Below the pieces are notes generated by a model. It worked only from the letters and a program-made list of their open reading frames with translations. It made no database searches and was not told where the DNA came from. Below, one piece after another: positions 9,050-19,081 of a DNA stretch of 64,000 nt (the first letter of the stretch is position 1; each line of letters begins with the position of its first letter). Origin of the DNA: Rhizobacter sp. AJA081-3. Lineage in GTDB: Bacteria; Pseudomonadota; Gammaproteobacteria; Burkholderiales; Burkholderiaceae_C. Position numbers and translations under genes: made by a program. The stretch is taken from the NCBI RefSeq assembly GCF_017795745.1, contig NZ_CP059067.1, positions 868,001 through 932,000 of the forward strand, read 5' to 3'.

Positions 9050-10108
9050 ATGACCACCCCGTCCGTCATCCGCGACCGCAAGCTGCGTTTCGCCCTCGTG
9101 GGCTGCGGCCGCATCGCGCAGAACCATTTCGCCGCGCTGAAGCAGCATGCCTCGCGCGTGGAGCTGGTGGCGGTGTGCGACAACCAGCCGGCCGCGCTCG
9201 AGAAGGCCGTGGCGCTGACCGGTGCCGCCGGCTTCGCCTCGCTGGACGCGCTGCTGGCCGGCAGCGACGCCGACCTGGTGGTGCTGTGCACACCCAGCGG
9301 CCTGCACCCGCGCCAGGCGATCCGCGTCGCCCAGGCCGGGCGCCATGTGCTGAGCGAAAAGCCGATGGCCACCAAGTGGGACGAAGGCGTGGCCATGGTG
9401 CGCGCCTGCCGCGACGCCAACGTGAAGCTGTTCGTCGTCAAACAGAACCGCCTGAACGGCACGCTGCAACTGGTCAAGCGCGCGGTGGAGCAGGGCCGCT
9501 TCGGCCGCATGGCGATGGTCACGGTGAACGTGTTCTGGACGCGCCCGCAGAGCTACTACGACGACGCACCCTGGCGCGGCCGCTGGGACATGGACGGCGG
9601 CGCCTTCATGAACCAGGCCAGCCACTACGTCGACATGGTCGACTGGCTGGTCGGCCCGGTCGACAACGTGCACGCCTACACCGCCACGCTGGCGCGCGAC
9701 ATCGAGGCCGAGGACACCGGCGTGATGAGCCTGCGCCTGCGCAGCGGCGCGCTGGCCAGCGTCAACGTGACCATGCTGACGCACAAGAAGAACTTCGAGG
9801 GCAGCATCACGCTGCTCGGCGAGCGCGGCACGGTTCGCGTGGGCGGCGTGGCCGTCAACAAGATCGAGCACTGGGAGTTCGACACGCCGCACGAGGACGA
9901 CGCCAAGGTGGCCTCGGCCAGCTACGGCGTCGAGAGCGTCTACGGCCCCGGCCACCCGCTGTACTACGACAACGTGATCAACACGCTGCGTGGCGAGGCG
10001 CATGCCGAGGTCGACGGCTACGAGGGCCTGCGCTCGCTGGAGGTGCTGATCGCCGCCTACCGCTCGGCACGCGACGGCACGCGCGTCGGCCTGCCGCTGG
10101 TGTTCTGA
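9050..10108 (+). CDS. wbpB: UDP-N-acetylglucosaminuronate 3-dehydrogenase (WbpB/WlbA type)
   Basis: A 352-residue Gfo/Idh/MocA oxidoreductase. The N-terminal Rossmann domain has GCGRIAQNH, and the catalytic Lys lies in SEKPMATKW; an [21 protein letters not shown] segment follows, as in WlbA/WbpB. These oxidise C3 of UDP-GlcNAc uronic acid in the pathway to 2,3-diacetamido uronic acids. The next two genes encode the matching acetyltransferase and aminotransferase, supporting this over other Gfo/Idh substrates. No 6-dehydrogenase (WbpA) gene is in the window. It overlaps wbpD by one base (TGATG). Confidence 0.85.
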   Translation: MTTPSVIRDRKLRFALVGCGRIAQNHFAALKQHASRVELVAVCDNQPAALEKAVALTGAAGFASLDALLAGSDADLVVLCTPSGLHPRQAIRVAQAGRHVLSEKPMATKWDEGVAMVRACRDANVKLFVVKQNRLNGTLQLVKRAVEQGRFGRMAMVTVNVFWTRPQSYYDDAPWRGRWDMDGGAFMNQASHYVDMVDWLVGPVDNVHAYTATLARDIEAEDTGVMSLRLRSGALASVNVTMLTHKKNFEGSITLLGERGTVRVGGVAVNKIEHWEFDTPHEDDAKVASASYGVESVYGPGHPLYYDNVINTLRGEAHAEVDGYEGLRSLEVLIAAYRSARDGTRVGLPLVF

Positions 10109-10692
10109 TGAGCGGGACCATCCACCCCAGCGCCATCGTCGACGCGGGCGCGCAGCTCGGCGAGGGCACGCGCGTCTGGCACTTTGCCCATGTGTGCGCC
10201 GGCGCCCGCATCGGCGCGCGCTGCTCGCTGGGGCAGGGCGTCTACGTCGGCAACGACGTGGCCATCGGCGACAACGTGAAGATCCAGAACAACGTGTCGG
10301 TGTACGACGCGGTGACGCTGGAGGACGATGTCTTCTGCGGCCCGAGCATGGTGTTCACCAACGTCTACAACCCGCGCTCGGCGGTGACGCGCAAGAACGA
10401 GTACCGGCGCACGCTGGTGCGCCGTGGCGCCACGCTGGGCGCCAACTGCACGATCGTCTGCGGCCACACCGTGGGCCGCCATGCCTTCGTCGGCGCGGGG
10501 GCGGTGGTCAACCGCGACGTGCCCGACTTCGCGCTGATGGTGGGCGTGCCGGCGCGCCAGATCGGCTGGGTCAGCCGGCACGGCGAGCGGCTCGATCTGC
10601 CGCTGAGCGGCGATGCCGAAGCCGCCTGCCCGGCCACCGGTGAGCGTTATCGACTGGTCGCCGGCGTGTGCCGCCTCGCCGAGGCATCCTGA
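10108..10692 (+). CDS. wbpD: UDP-3-amino sugar N-acetyltransferase (WbpD/WlbB type)
   Basis: A 194-residue left-handed beta-helix acetyltransferase with repeated hexapeptide turns over about residues 5-150. The conserved FTNVYNPR segment and a [11 protein letters not shown] end to the helix are typical of WbpD/WlbB. It transfers acetyl from acetyl-CoA to the 3-amino group made by WbpE. The C-terminal tail ([11 protein letters not shown]) resembles a zinc-ribbon remnant common in this family. It overlaps both neighbours by single bases, so the three genes are coupled. Confidence 0.87.
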   Translation: MSGTIHPSAIVDAGAQLGEGTRVWHFAHVCAGARIGARCSLGQGVYVGNDVAIGDNVKIQNNVSVYDAVTLEDDVFCGPSMVFTNVYNPRSAVTRKNEYRRTLVRRGATLGANCTIVCGHTVGRHAFVGAGAVVNRDVPDFALMVGVPARQIGWVSRHGERLDLPLSGDAEAACPATGERYRLVAGVCRLAEAS

Positions 10693-11795
10693 TGACCGCC
10701 AAGCTCGACTTCATCGACCTGAAGAGCCAGTACGCGGCGCTGAAGGAGCGCATCGCGGTGCGCATGCAGGCCGTGCTCGACCACGGCCAGTACATCATGG
10801 GCCCGGAGGTCAAGGAGCTCGAGGAACAGCTGGCCGCCTTCACCGGCGCCAAGCACTGCATCACCGTGGCCAGCGGCACCGAGGCGCTGCTGATCGCGCT
10901 GATGGCGCTGGACCTGCAGCCCGGCGACGAGGTCATCACCACCGCCTTCACCTTCGCGGCCACCGCCGAGATGATCGTGCTGCGCGGCGGCGTGCCGGTG
11001 TTCGTCGACATCGAGCCCGACACCTGCAACATCGACGCCCGGCTGATCGAGGCGAAGATCACGCCGCGCACCCGCGCCATCATGCCGGTGAGCCTGTACG
11101 GCCAGTGCGCCGACATGGAGGCCGTCAACGCCATCGCCGCGCGCCACGGCCTGGCGGTGATCGAGGACGCGGCGCAGAGCTTCGGGGCGACCTACCAGGG
11201 CGCGCGCAGCGGCAACCTCAGCACCTTCGGCTGCACCAGCTTCTTCCCGAGCAAGCCGCTGGGCTGTTACGGCGACGGCGGCGCCATCTTCACCAGCGAC
11301 GACGCGCTCGCGCAGGCCTGCCGCGAGATCCGCGTGCACGGCCAGAGCGCGCGCTACACCCACACCCGCGTCGGCGTGGGCGGGCGCATGGACACGCTGC
11401 AGTGCGCCGTGGTGCTGGCCAAGCTGGAGCGCTTCGACTGGGAGCTGCAGCGCCGGCGCGAGATCGGCGCGAGATACCAGCTGCTGCTCGAAGGCCGCGG
11501 CATCGATCTGCTGGCCGTGCGGCCCGACCGCGACTGTGTCTGGGCTCAGTACACCGTGTTCGTCGACGAGCGCGCGAAGGTGCAGGCGGCGCTGCAGGCG
11601 CAGGGCATCCCGACGGCGGTGCACTACCCCAAGCCGCTGCACCGACAGCCGGCCTATGCGGCGTACTGCTGCGCCGAGTGCTGCCCCGAGAGCGAGCGCG
11701 CCGCGCAGCGTGTCATGAGCCTGCCGATGAGCGCCGACCTGTCCGAGGCCGACCAGCTGCGCGTCGTGCAGGCGCTGCTCGACGCCACCCAATGA
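10692..11795 (+). CDS. wbpE: UDP-3-keto sugar aminotransferase (WbpE/WlbC type)
   Basis: A 367-residue DegT/DnrJ/EryC1 PLP enzyme that transaminates the 3-keto group made by WbpB. The PLP lysine is in FFPSKPLGCYGDGGA; the N-terminal VASGTEALLIALMAL is the cofactor phosphate-binding region and VIEDAAQSFGA carries the PLP-ring aspartate. I placed the start at the ATG overlapping the wbpD stop (TGATG), giving [14 protein letters not shown], the usual family N-terminus; an upstream in-frame start adds eight residues. The 3' end overlaps the flippase gene (ATGA). Confidence 0.88.
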   Translation: MTAKLDFIDLKSQYAALKERIAVRMQAVLDHGQYIMGPEVKELEEQLAAFTGAKHCITVASGTEALLIALMALDLQPGDEVITTAFTFAATAEMIVLRGGVPVFVDIEPDTCNIDARLIEAKITPRTRAIMPVSLYGQCADMEAVNAIAARHGLAVIEDAAQSFGATYQGARSGNLSTFGCTSFFPSKPLGCYGDGGAIFTSDDALAQACREIRVHGQSARYTHTRVGVGGRMDTLQCAVVLAKLERFDWELQRRREIGARYQLLLEGRGIDLLAVRPDRDCVWAQYTVFVDERAKVQAALQAQGIPTAVHYPKPLHRQPAYAAYCCAECCPESERAAQRVMSLPMSADLSEADQLRVVQALLDATQ

Positions 11796-13027
11796 GCCAG
11801 GGCGCGTGGCGCCAGGTGCTGACGCTGCTCGGCGGCGCCGGCCTCGCGCAGGCCATCGCGCTGGCGGCCAGCCCGCTGCTCACGCGCCTGTACGCGCCGG
11901 AGCACTTCGGCGTGTTCGCGCTGTTCGCCAGCCTGGTGACGCTGATCGCGACCGTGGCCACCGGCCGCTACGAGCTGGCGGTGATCCTGCCGGCCAGCGA
12001 TGCCGAAGCCTGGCAGGTGGTGAAGCTCGCGCTGCTGATCGCCCTGCCGGTGACGGCGCTGACGCTGCTGGCCGTCGCGTTGGGCGGCAACGCGCTGGTC
12101 GAACATGTCGGCGACGCGCGGCTCGCGGTGTGGGCCTGGCTGCTGCCGGTCGCGGTGCTGCTCACCGCGCTGATCAACACGCTGACGGTGTGGGCCAACC
12201 GGCGCCAGGCCTACGGTGCGCTGGCGGTGAATCGCGTGGCGCAAAGCGGTGTCACCGCGGCGGCCAGCGTGGGCCTGGGCGCGGCGGGCTGGGCCAGCCC
12301 CGGCCTGATGCTGGGCAGCGTGATCGGCCAGGCCGGTGCGGCCTGGCTTCTGGTGTCGCGCCGGCCGCGCGGGCAGGGCGAGGCCGCCCAGACGACGCTC
12401 GCCGAACTCGCGCAGCGTTACCGCGACTTCCCGCGCATCAACCTGCCGCATGCGCTGCTCGACGCAGCGCAGGCCAGCGTGGTGCTGGCGCTGCTTGGCG
12501 CAGCCTATGGCGGCGCGGTGCTCGGCTGGTACGCTTTCGCGCTGCGCATCGCGCGCACGCCCCTGGCGATGATCGGCTCGTCGGTGGGCCAGGTGTTCCA
12601 GCAACGCGCGGCGCGGCTGGCCGAGTCGGGCGGCGACCTCGCCGAGCTGTCGCGCCACACCACGCAGCGCCTGCTGCTCATTGCCGCGCCCTTCGGCGTG
12701 GCGGTGGTGTGGGCGCCAGAGCTGTTCGCCTGGGTGTTCGGCGACAACTGGAGCGACGCCGGCCTCTACGCCCGCGTGCTGGCGCCGTGGATGATCCTCA
12801 GCCTGCTGACCTCGCCGATGTCGCAGCTGCCGCTGATCGTCGGGCGGCAGGGCGGCGCCTTCGCCTTCGGCGTGGTCTACCAGCTGGCGATGGTGCTGCC
12901 ACTCGCGCTCGGCTGGGCGCTGGCTTGGCCGGTGCTGCACACGCTGACGCTGCAGTCGGCGGCGGCCAGCGCCGTGTTGCTGGCCTACGGCGTGTGGCTG
13001 CAGCGCCTGGCACGGAGCGGGCGATGA
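11792..13027 (+). CDS. Polysaccharide flippase (Wzx-like), module A
   Basis: A 411-residue polytopic membrane protein of the MOP/oligosaccharide-flippase superfamily, with about ten to twelve hydrophobic segments. The N-terminus (ASPLLTRLYAPEHFGVFALF) is characteristic of the family. It would flip undecaprenyl-pyrophosphate-linked repeat units across the inner membrane. It is coupled by 4-base overlaps to wbpE and to the following methyltransferase gene. A second, distinct flippase is encoded at 39788-41209. Confidence 0.85.
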   Translation: MSQGAWRQVLTLLGGAGLAQAIALAASPLLTRLYAPEHFGVFALFASLVTLIATVATGRYELAVILPASDAEAWQVVKLALLIALPVTALTLLAVALGGNALVEHVGDARLAVWAWLLPVAVLLTALINTLTVWANRRQAYGALAVNRVAQSGVTAAASVGLGAAGWASPGLMLGSVIGQAGAAWLLVSRRPRGQGEAAQTTLAELAQRYRDFPRINLPHALLDAAQASVVLALLGAAYGGAVLGWYAFALRIARTPLAMIGSSVGQVFQQRAARLAESGGDLAELSRHTTQRLLLIAAPFGVAVVWAPELFAWVFGDNWSDAGLYARVLAPWMILSLLTSPMSQLPLIVGRQGGAFAFGVVYQLAMVLPLALGWALAWPVLHTLTLQSAAASAVLLAYGVWLQRLARSGR

Positions 13028-13791
13028 GCGGCGCGCAATTCTGGGCCGACCGTGTGCGCCGCTACGGCCACACCGGCTGGTCCGACGCGGCGGTGTATGC
13101 CTACGACCAGCGGCTGCGCCTGGCGGCACTGCGCCAATGGCTGGACTCCCAGGCGTTTCCCGCCGAGGCGACCGCGCTCGACTTCGGCTGCGGCACCGGC
13201 GACTTCTGCGCGCTGCTGGCCGAGCGATTCGGTGCGGTGGTCGGCTGCGACCTCGCTCCCGCCGTGCTCGCCTTGGCTGCGCAGCGGCACGCCTCGCCGC
13301 GCATCCGCTACAGCGCCGATGCCGAAGAAGCGCTCGCGCAACGGTATGCGCTGATCCTGTGCGTGACGGTCTTGCAGCACGTGGTCGACGACGCCGAACT
13401 TCACGCGCTGCTGCAGCGTTTCGCCGCAGCCCTGCAGCCCGGCGGGCAGGTGGTGGTGCTGGAGACCTTCGCCAGCGGCACGCCTGCGGCGAATGGCTAC
13501 CTGAAGCGCCGCACGCTCGAGTCGCTGGTGGCGGCCTTCGCTGCCGTCGGCCTCGCCCTGCGTTCGCAGCGCGGCTTCTATCACCCCGGCGAAAGCCCGA
13601 CGCCGGCCTTCCTGGCCTACCGCCGGCGCCCGCTGGTGCGCCTGCTGTCGCGCCTGGCCCCTTGGCGGCTGCCACGGGTGCGCGGCTGGCTGGAACGCCT
13701 CGGTGCGCAGGCCGCCGACGCCGACCGCGACGCGATGGACCGCGCCGGCTCGCCGACGCAGTGGCTGGTGTTCGCCCGGAGCGCCGCATGA
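13024..13791 (+). CDS. SAM-dependent methyltransferase
   Basis: A 255-residue class I methyltransferase. Motif I is LDFGCGTGDFCALLAERFG at about residues 56-74; motif II/post-I residues VVGCDLAPAVL follow, and CVTVLQHVVDDAEL is the motif IV region. The substrate is unknown; its place between a flippase and glycosyltransferases suggests methylation of a glycan or lipid-linked intermediate. Four-base overlaps join it to both neighbours. Confidence 0.78.
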   Translation: MSGAQFWADRVRRYGHTGWSDAAVYAYDQRLRLAALRQWLDSQAFPAEATALDFGCGTGDFCALLAERFGAVVGCDLAPAVLALAAQRHASPRIRYSADAEEALAQRYALILCVTVLQHVVDDAELHALLQRFAAALQPGGQVVVLETFASGTPAANGYLKRRTLESLVAAFAAVGLALRSQRGFYHPGESPTPAFLAYRRRPLVRLLSRLAPWRLPRVRGWLERLGAQAADADRDAMDRAGSPTQWLVFARSAA

Positions 13792-14867
13792 TCGACCGGA
13801 CCGAAGCCCCTGTGCTCGTGCTCGGCAGCGCCTCCATCCACGTCGCGCGTTTCGTGCGCGGCCTTTGCGCCGCCGGTCGCAGCGTCGTGCTGGCCACGCA
13901 TGGCGAACTGCCGCTCGGCCCTCTGCCGGGGTTGCGCGAGCAGGTGGTGCTCGACCTGTCCGTTACTTCGTGGTCGGCGGTGCGCCGCATCCGTGCGCTG
14001 ACGCGGCAGTGGTCACCGTCGGTGATTCACGCGCACCAGGTCAACAGCGTGGCCTGGCACGCGGTGCGTGCAGCGCGCGGCGCCGTGCCGGTCGTGTTGA
14101 CGCTGTGGGGCTCCGACGTGCTGACGCTGCCCTCGCGCAGCCCCTTGCACCGCTGGATGGTGCGCAGCGCGCTGCAAGGCGCTGCCGCATGGACCGCCGA
14201 TGCGCGCGTGCTGCTCGATGCGGCCGCGCAGATCGCCGGGCCCTGCGAAAGCATCCGCCGCGAATGGATCCCGATCGGCATCGACGTGCCGCCGCCCGGC
14301 TCGCAGACACGTGAGCGCCGCTTGCTCTCGTGCCGCCTGCACAAGCCGCTGTACCGCATCGATGCGATCCTGCGTGCCTTCGCGAGCCTGCCGGCGAGCC
14401 GAGCCGACTGGGTTCTGGAGGTGGCCGCCAGTGGCGAGCAGACGCCGGCCCTGCAGCAACTCGCGGCCGAGCTCGGCGTGGCCGAGCGCGTGGAGTTCAG
14501 CGGCATGCTCGGCGCCGCCGCCCTGTGGCGCGCCTACCGGCGCAGCGCCGTGTTCGTGAGCGTGCCCGAGACCGACGGCACCTCGGTGAGCCTGCTCGAG
14601 GCGATGGCCGCGGGCTGCCTGCCGATGCTCAGCGACCTGCCGGCCAACCGCGAGTGGGTGGAGACGGGCCGCAACGGCCTGCTGGTGGCTGACCCCGCCC
14701 ATCTCGGTGCCGCGCTGGAGCAGGCGATCGAGTGGTCGGAGTCGGGCCGCTGGGTGCGCGAAGGCCGGCCGATCAACGAGGCGCTGGTGACGGAGAAGGC
14801 CCTGTTCCCCCACAACATCGAGCAGTTCGTGGCGCTGTATGACGAGCTCACGGAGCACTCGGCATGA
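13788..14867 (+). CDS. GT4 family glycosyltransferase
   Basis: A 359-residue GT-B glycosyltransferase of family 4. The N-domain has VLGSASIHVARFVRGLC; the C-domain has the donor-binding stretch VSVPETDGTSVSLLEAMAAG with the expected E-x7-E spacing. It adds one sugar to the lipid-linked repeat unit; donor and acceptor cannot be inferred. It overlaps the preceding and following genes by 4 bases each. Confidence 0.82.
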   Translation: MIDRTEAPVLVLGSASIHVARFVRGLCAAGRSVVLATHGELPLGPLPGLREQVVLDLSVTSWSAVRRIRALTRQWSPSVIHAHQVNSVAWHAVRAARGAVPVVLTLWGSDVLTLPSRSPLHRWMVRSALQGAAAWTADARVLLDAAAQIAGPCESIRREWIPIGIDVPPPGSQTRERRLLSCRLHKPLYRIDAILRAFASLPASRADWVLEVAASGEQTPALQQLAAELGVAERVEFSGMLGAAALWRAYRRSAVFVSVPETDGTSVSLLEAMAAGCLPMLSDLPANREWVETGRNGLLVADPAHLGAALEQAIEWSESGRWVREGRPINEALVTEKALFPHNIEQFVALYDELTEHSA

Positions 14868-15982
14868 GCACCCCACCGCGCCGCATCGTCCATGTCACCA
14901 CCGTGCACCCGCGCGACGACATCCGCATCTTCCGCAAGGAGTGCGTCTCGCTGGCACGTGCCGGCTACGAGGTGGTGCAGGTCGTCGGCGATGGCCTGGG
15001 CGAAGCCGTGGTCGACGGCGTGCGCATCGTCGACATCGGCGCGCGCCCGGCCGGCCGGCTCGCGCGCATGCGCCAGCAGCCGCGGCGGGCGCTGGAGGCG
15101 GTACGCGCGCTCGCGCCAGCGCTGGTGCACGTGCACGACCCGGAGCTGCTGCCGCTGGCCGGTGCGATGGCGCGCGAGGGCGTGCTGGCGGTCTACGACG
15201 CGCACGAGGACGTGCCGCGCCAGATCCTCACCAAGCAGTGGATCGCCTCGCCGCTGCGCATGGCGCTCTCCTGGGGCTTCGAGCGCTACGAGAACGCGCG
15301 CGTGCGGCCGCTGGCGGCCGTGGTGGCGGCCACGCCGCACATCGCGCAGCGTTTCGCCGCGGTGGCGCGGCGCAGCGTCTCGGTGGCCAACTATCCCTTC
15401 CTCGGCGAGCTGGCGCCGCCGGCTGCGCCGGTGCCGCGCGAGCGGGTCGTCTGCTACGTCGGCGGCATCATGCGCACGCGCGGCATCTTCGAGATGGTGC
15501 GCGCGCTGCCGCAGGCGCCCGGCGTGCGGCTGCTGCTGGCCGGCAACTTCGAGGATGCGGCGCTGGAGCAGGCGCTGCGCGCCGAGCCCGGCTGGGCACA
15601 GGTGGACTACCTCGGCCTGATCGGCCGCGAGCAGGTGCGCAGCGTGCTCGCGCGCGCCAGCGCAGGCCTCGTCACGCTGCTGCCCATGCCCAGCTATGTG
15701 GATTCGCTGCCGATCAAGATGTTCGAGTACATGTCGGCCGAGCTGCCGGTGATCGCCTCGGACTTCCCGCTGTGGCGCGACATCGTCGTGCGGCAGGCCT
15801 GCGGCGTGTGCGTGGACCCGGCCGACCCGGCGGCGATCGCCGGGGCGATCCGTGCCATCGTCGACGCGCCCGAGCGCGTGCAGGCGATGGGCCGGGCCGG
15901 CCGCGCCGCCGTGCTCGATCAGTACAACTGGCCGCAGGCCGAGCGCGAGCTGCTCGCGCTCTACGAGACGCTGCTGCCGTGA
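14864..15982 (+). CDS. GT4 family glycosyltransferase
   Basis: A 372-residue GT-B glycosyltransferase. Its N-terminus (HVTTVHPRDDIRIFRKEC) belongs to a GT4 subgroup common in O-antigen loci; the donor site region is LPIKMFEYMSAELPVIASD near residue 290. It is predicted to be cytoplasmic or membrane-associated. It sits second of three consecutive GT4 genes, with ATGA and GTGA overlaps on either side. Confidence 0.83.
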   Translation: MSTPPRRIVHVTTVHPRDDIRIFRKECVSLARAGYEVVQVVGDGLGEAVVDGVRIVDIGARPAGRLARMRQQPRRALEAVRALAPALVHVHDPELLPLAGAMAREGVLAVYDAHEDVPRQILTKQWIASPLRMALSWGFERYENARVRPLAAVVAATPHIAQRFAAVARRSVSVANYPFLGELAPPAAPVPRERVVCYVGGIMRTRGIFEMVRALPQAPGVRLLLAGNFEDAALEQALRAEPGWAQVDYLGLIGREQVRSVLARASAGLVTLLPMPSYVDSLPIKMFEYMSAELPVIASDFPLWRDIVVRQACGVCVDPADPAAIAGAIRAIVDAPERVQAMGRAGRAAVLDQYNWPQAERELLALYETLLP

Positions 15983-17202
15983 ACATCCTGCTCATCAACC
16001 ACTACGCCGGTTCGCCGCGCCACGGCATGGAGTACCGGCCCTACTACCTGGCGCGCGAATGGGTGCGCCTGGGGCACAAGGTGCAGATCGTCGCGGCGAG
16101 CTGGTCGCACGTGCGCAGCGTGCAGCCCGCGGAGCCCGGCGACGAGGTCATCGATGGCATCGGCTACCGCTGGCTGCCCACGCCGCCCTACGGCGGCAAT
16201 GGTGTCGGCCGCGTGCTCAACATCTGGGCCTTCCTGAGGCAGTTGTGGCGCGACGCGCCGCGCTGGGCCAGCGAGTTCCGGCCAAACGCGGTGATCGCCT
16301 CCAGCACCTACCCGATGGACATCTGGGTGGCGCGACGCATCGCCCGCCTGGCCGGAGCAAAGCTGGTGCACGAGGTGCACGACCTGTGGCCGGCCTCGCC
16401 GATCGAGTTGTCGGGCATGTCTCCGCGGCACCCCTTCATCCTGTTGTGCCAGAAGGCCGAGAACGACGCCTGCCGCGATGCCGACGTGGTGGTGTCCATG
16501 CTGCCCAAGGTGGCCGAGCACCTGCAATTGCACGGGCTGGACCTGCGCAAGCTGCACATCGTGCCCAACGGCATTTCGCCGGAAGAGTGGCAGGGCGCCG
16601 CGGTCTCGCTGGCCCCGGCCATCGCGACCCACATCGCCCAGCAGCGTGCCGCCGGCCGGCAGGTGGTGGTCTATGCGGGCTCGCACGGCGAGCCCAATGC
16701 GCTGGACGTGCTGCTCGACGCGGCCGCGGCGATGCAGACCGAGCCCTTCGCCTTCGTGCTGGTCGGCGACGGCCACGAGAAGGCGCGGCTGGCGCAGCGC
16801 GTGCAGGACGAGGGAGAGGCGCTGCGTCACGTGCGCCTGTTCGATCCGATCCCGAAGGCGCAGATCCCGGCGCTGCTGGCCGCCACCGACATCGCCTACA
16901 TCGGCTGGAAGCGCCAGCCGCTGTACCGCTTCGGCATCGCGCCGAACAAGCTCATGGACTACATGATGGCGGGCGTGCCCGTGCTGCACTCGGTCGAGGC
17001 CGGCAACGACCCGGTGGCCGAGGCGGGCTGCGGCCTCACCGTGGCGCCGGAGTCGGCGCAGGCGGTGGCGCAAGGCCTGCGCCGGCTGGCCGTCCTGTCG
17101 CCCGGCGCCCGCCGCGCGATGGGCGAACGCGGCCGCGACTTCGTGCTCGCCCACCACGCCTACCCGGTGCTGGCGCGGCGCTTCCTGGAGGCCATCGCAT
17201 GA
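15979..17202 (+). CDS. GT4 family glycosyltransferase (WbuB-like)
   Basis: A 407-residue GT-B enzyme with a WbuB-like N-terminus (LLINHYAGSPRHGMEYRPYYLAREW), an EVHDLWPASPIELSG acceptor-side segment and an FGIAPNKLMDYMMAGVPVLHS donor-site segment. The start is a GTG overlapping the previous stop (GTGA). WbuB-type enzymes often add an amino-deoxy sugar, but the donor here is not determined. It is coupled downstream to a methyltransferase gene. Confidence 0.83.
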   Translation: MNILLINHYAGSPRHGMEYRPYYLAREWVRLGHKVQIVAASWSHVRSVQPAEPGDEVIDGIGYRWLPTPPYGGNGVGRVLNIWAFLRQLWRDAPRWASEFRPNAVIASSTYPMDIWVARRIARLAGAKLVHEVHDLWPASPIELSGMSPRHPFILLCQKAENDACRDADVVVSMLPKVAEHLQLHGLDLRKLHIVPNGISPEEWQGAAVSLAPAIATHIAQQRAAGRQVVVYAGSHGEPNALDVLLDAAAAMQTEPFAFVLVGDGHEKARLAQRVQDEGEALRHVRLFDPIPKAQIPALLAATDIAYIGWKRQPLYRFGIAPNKLMDYMMAGVPVLHSVEAGNDPVAEAGCGLTVAPESAQAVAQGLRRLAVLSPGARRAMGERGRDFVLAHHAYPVLARRFLEAIA

Positions 17203-17909
17203 CGCAGCGCCACGACGAAGCCGACGCCGTCACGCAGCGCTACGCGCGCCGTGCCGCCGTCGACAGCCGCTACAGCCTGCTGCGCCCGGAGGTCTGGCAG
17301 ACCGTGCAGGAGCGCCAGCGCGCCATGCTCGGGCTGTTCGTCAGGCACGGCCTGGCGGACCTGGCTTCGCTGCGCCTGCTCGAGGTCGGCTGCGGCAGCG
17401 GCGGCAACCTGCTCGAACTGCTGCGCCTGGGCTTCCGGCCCGAGCACGTGGCCGGCGCCGAACTGCTGCCCGAGCGCCTGGCCGCGGCGCGGGCCACATT
17501 GCCGGCGGCCACCGTGCTGCACGGCGGTGACGCCACCGCGCTCGCACTCGAAGCGCAATCCCAGGACATCGTGTTCGTCTCCACCGTGTTCTCGTCGCTG
17601 CTCGACGACGCCTTCCAGCAGCGACTGGCCGAGGTCATGTGGCGCTGGGTGCGCCCGGGCGGCGGCGTGCTCTGGTACGACTTCACCGTCGACAACCCGG
17701 CCAACCGCGACGTGCGCGGCGTACCACTGGCGCGTGTGCGGCAGCTGTTCCCGCAGGGCCGCGTCGACGCGCGGCGCGTCACGCTGGCGCCGCCGATCGC
17801 CCGCCGCGTCGCCCGGGTGCACCCGTCCCTCTACACTCTGTTCAACACCGTTCCGGCGCTGCGCACGCACGTGCTCGCCTGGATCGCCAAGCCCGATCTG
17901 CCCCGATGA
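17199..17909 (+). CDS. SAM-dependent methyltransferase
   Basis: A 236-residue class I methyltransferase with motif [16 protein letters not shown] at about residues 63-77 and the motif IV region [16 protein letters not shown] family feature is the RYARR...[10 protein letters not shown]-terminus seen in small polysaccharide-locus methyltransferases. Substrate unknown. It is the second methyltransferase of module A, unrelated in detail to the first. Both ends overlap neighbouring genes by 4 bases. Confidence 0.78.
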   Translation: MTQRHDEADAVTQRYARRAAVDSRYSLLRPEVWQTVQERQRAMLGLFVRHGLADLASLRLLEVGCGSGGNLLELLRLGFRPEHVAGAELLPERLAAARATLPAATVLHGGDATALALEAQSQDIVFVSTVFSSLLDDAFQQRLAEVMWRWVRPGGGVLWYDFTVDNPANRDVRGVPLARVRQLFPQGRVDARRVTLAPPIARRVARVHPSLYTLFNTVPALRTHVLAWIAKPDLPR

Positions 17910-19078
17910 GCACCGACTCCGTCCAGCCCTTCCTGCCCTTTGCCCTGCCCGACATCGGTGAAGCCGAGATCGCCGAGGTGGTCGACACGCTGCGCTCGGG
18001 CTGGGTGACCACCGGCCCGAAGACGCGCCGCTTCGAGGAAGATTTCGCCGCCTACCTGGGCACGCCGGGCCTGCACGCGCTGGCGGTGAACTCTGCCACC
18101 GCCGGGCTGCACCTGGCGCTGGAGGCGCTGGGCATCGGCCCCGGCGACGAGGTGATCACCACCACCCACACCTTCACCGCCACCGCCGAGGTGGTGCGCT
18201 ACCTCGGCGCCGACGTGGTGCTGGTGGACATCGACCCGACCACGCTGTGCATCGACGTCGATGCCGTCGAGCGCGCCATCACGCCGCGCACCAAGGCCGT
18301 GGTGCCCGTGCACTACGGCGGCCTGGCCGCCGAGATGGGCCGGCTGCTGTCACTGGCGCGCAAGCACGGCCTGCGCGTCGTCGAGGATGCCGCGCATGCA
18401 CTGCCCAGCACCAGCGGCGGGCGGCTGATCGGCACGCTCGACTCCGACGCCACGGTGTTCAGCTTCTACGCGAACAAGACCATCACCACCGGCGAGGGCG
18501 GCATGGTGGTGACGCGCGACGACGCACTGGCGCGCCGCGTCAAGGTGATGCGCCTGCACGGCATCAGCCGGGATGCCTTCGATCGCTTCACCGCCAAGGT
18601 GCCGAGCTGGTACTACGAGATCGTCGCGCCCGGTTTCAAGTACAACCTGACCGACATCGCCTCGGCGCTGGGCATCCACCAGCTGCGCCGCGCCAACGAG
18701 TTCCAGCGTTGCCGGCAGGCGATCGCCCATGCCTACGACCAGGCGCTGGCCGGCCTGCCGCTGCTGCGCCCGCCCGGCCCGGTGGTGGGCGACCTGCACT
18801 CGTGGCACCTGTACGTGGTGCGCCTGACCGATGAGGCGCGCATCTCGCGCGACAGCTTCATCGAGAAGCTGTTCGCCGCCGGCATCGGCTGCAGCGTGCA
18901 CTACATCCCGCTGCACCTGCAGCCTTACTGGCGCGACCGCTACGGCCTGCGCGCCGAGCAGTTCCCGCACAGCCAGCATGCCTACGAGCGCATGGTCAGC
19001 CTGCCGATGTACTCGCGCATGACCGAGGCCGACGTGCTGCGCGTGGCGGCGGCCGCACGCGAGGCGCTCGTCGGCTAG
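17906..19078 (+). CDS. DegT/DnrJ/EryC1 sugar aminotransferase
   Basis: A 390-residue PLP-dependent nucleotide-sugar aminotransferase. The PLP lysine is in [14 protein letters not shown] and the cofactor-ring aspartate in [11 protein letters not shown]. Family members of this kind (PglE/ArnB-like) aminate 4-keto-6-deoxy sugars. Position just before a PglC-type transferase and near a WbpM/PglF-type dehydratase fits a bacillosamine-like 4-amino-6-deoxy sugar as first sugar (inference). It is distinct from WbpE upstream. It ends three bases before the next start. Confidence 0.82.
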   Translation: MSTDSVQPFLPFALPDIGEAEIAEVVDTLRSGWVTTGPKTRRFEEDFAAYLGTPGLHALAVNSATAGLHLALEALGIGPGDEVITTTHTFTATAEVVRYLGADVVLVDIDPTTLCIDVDAVERAITPRTKAVVPVHYGGLAAEMGRLLSLARKHGLRVVEDAAHALPSTSGGRLIGTLDSDATVFSFYANKTITTGEGGMVVTRDDALARRVKVMRLHGISRDAFDRFTAKVPSWYYEIVAPGFKYNLTDIASALGIHQLRRANEFQRCRQAIAHAYDQALAGLPLLRPPGPVVGDLHSWHLYVVRLTDEARISRDSFIEKLFAAGIGCSVHYIPLHLQPYWRDRYGLRAEQFPHSQHAYERMVSLPMYSRMTEADVLRVAAAAREALVG

Positions 19079-19081
19079 TCG

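Noticed and set aside
8927-10003. Upstream in-frame extension of lysS over the wbpB region
   Set aside because: The family start (MSDERPP) with ribosome-binding site and promoter lies at 8926; the extension is antisense to wbpB.
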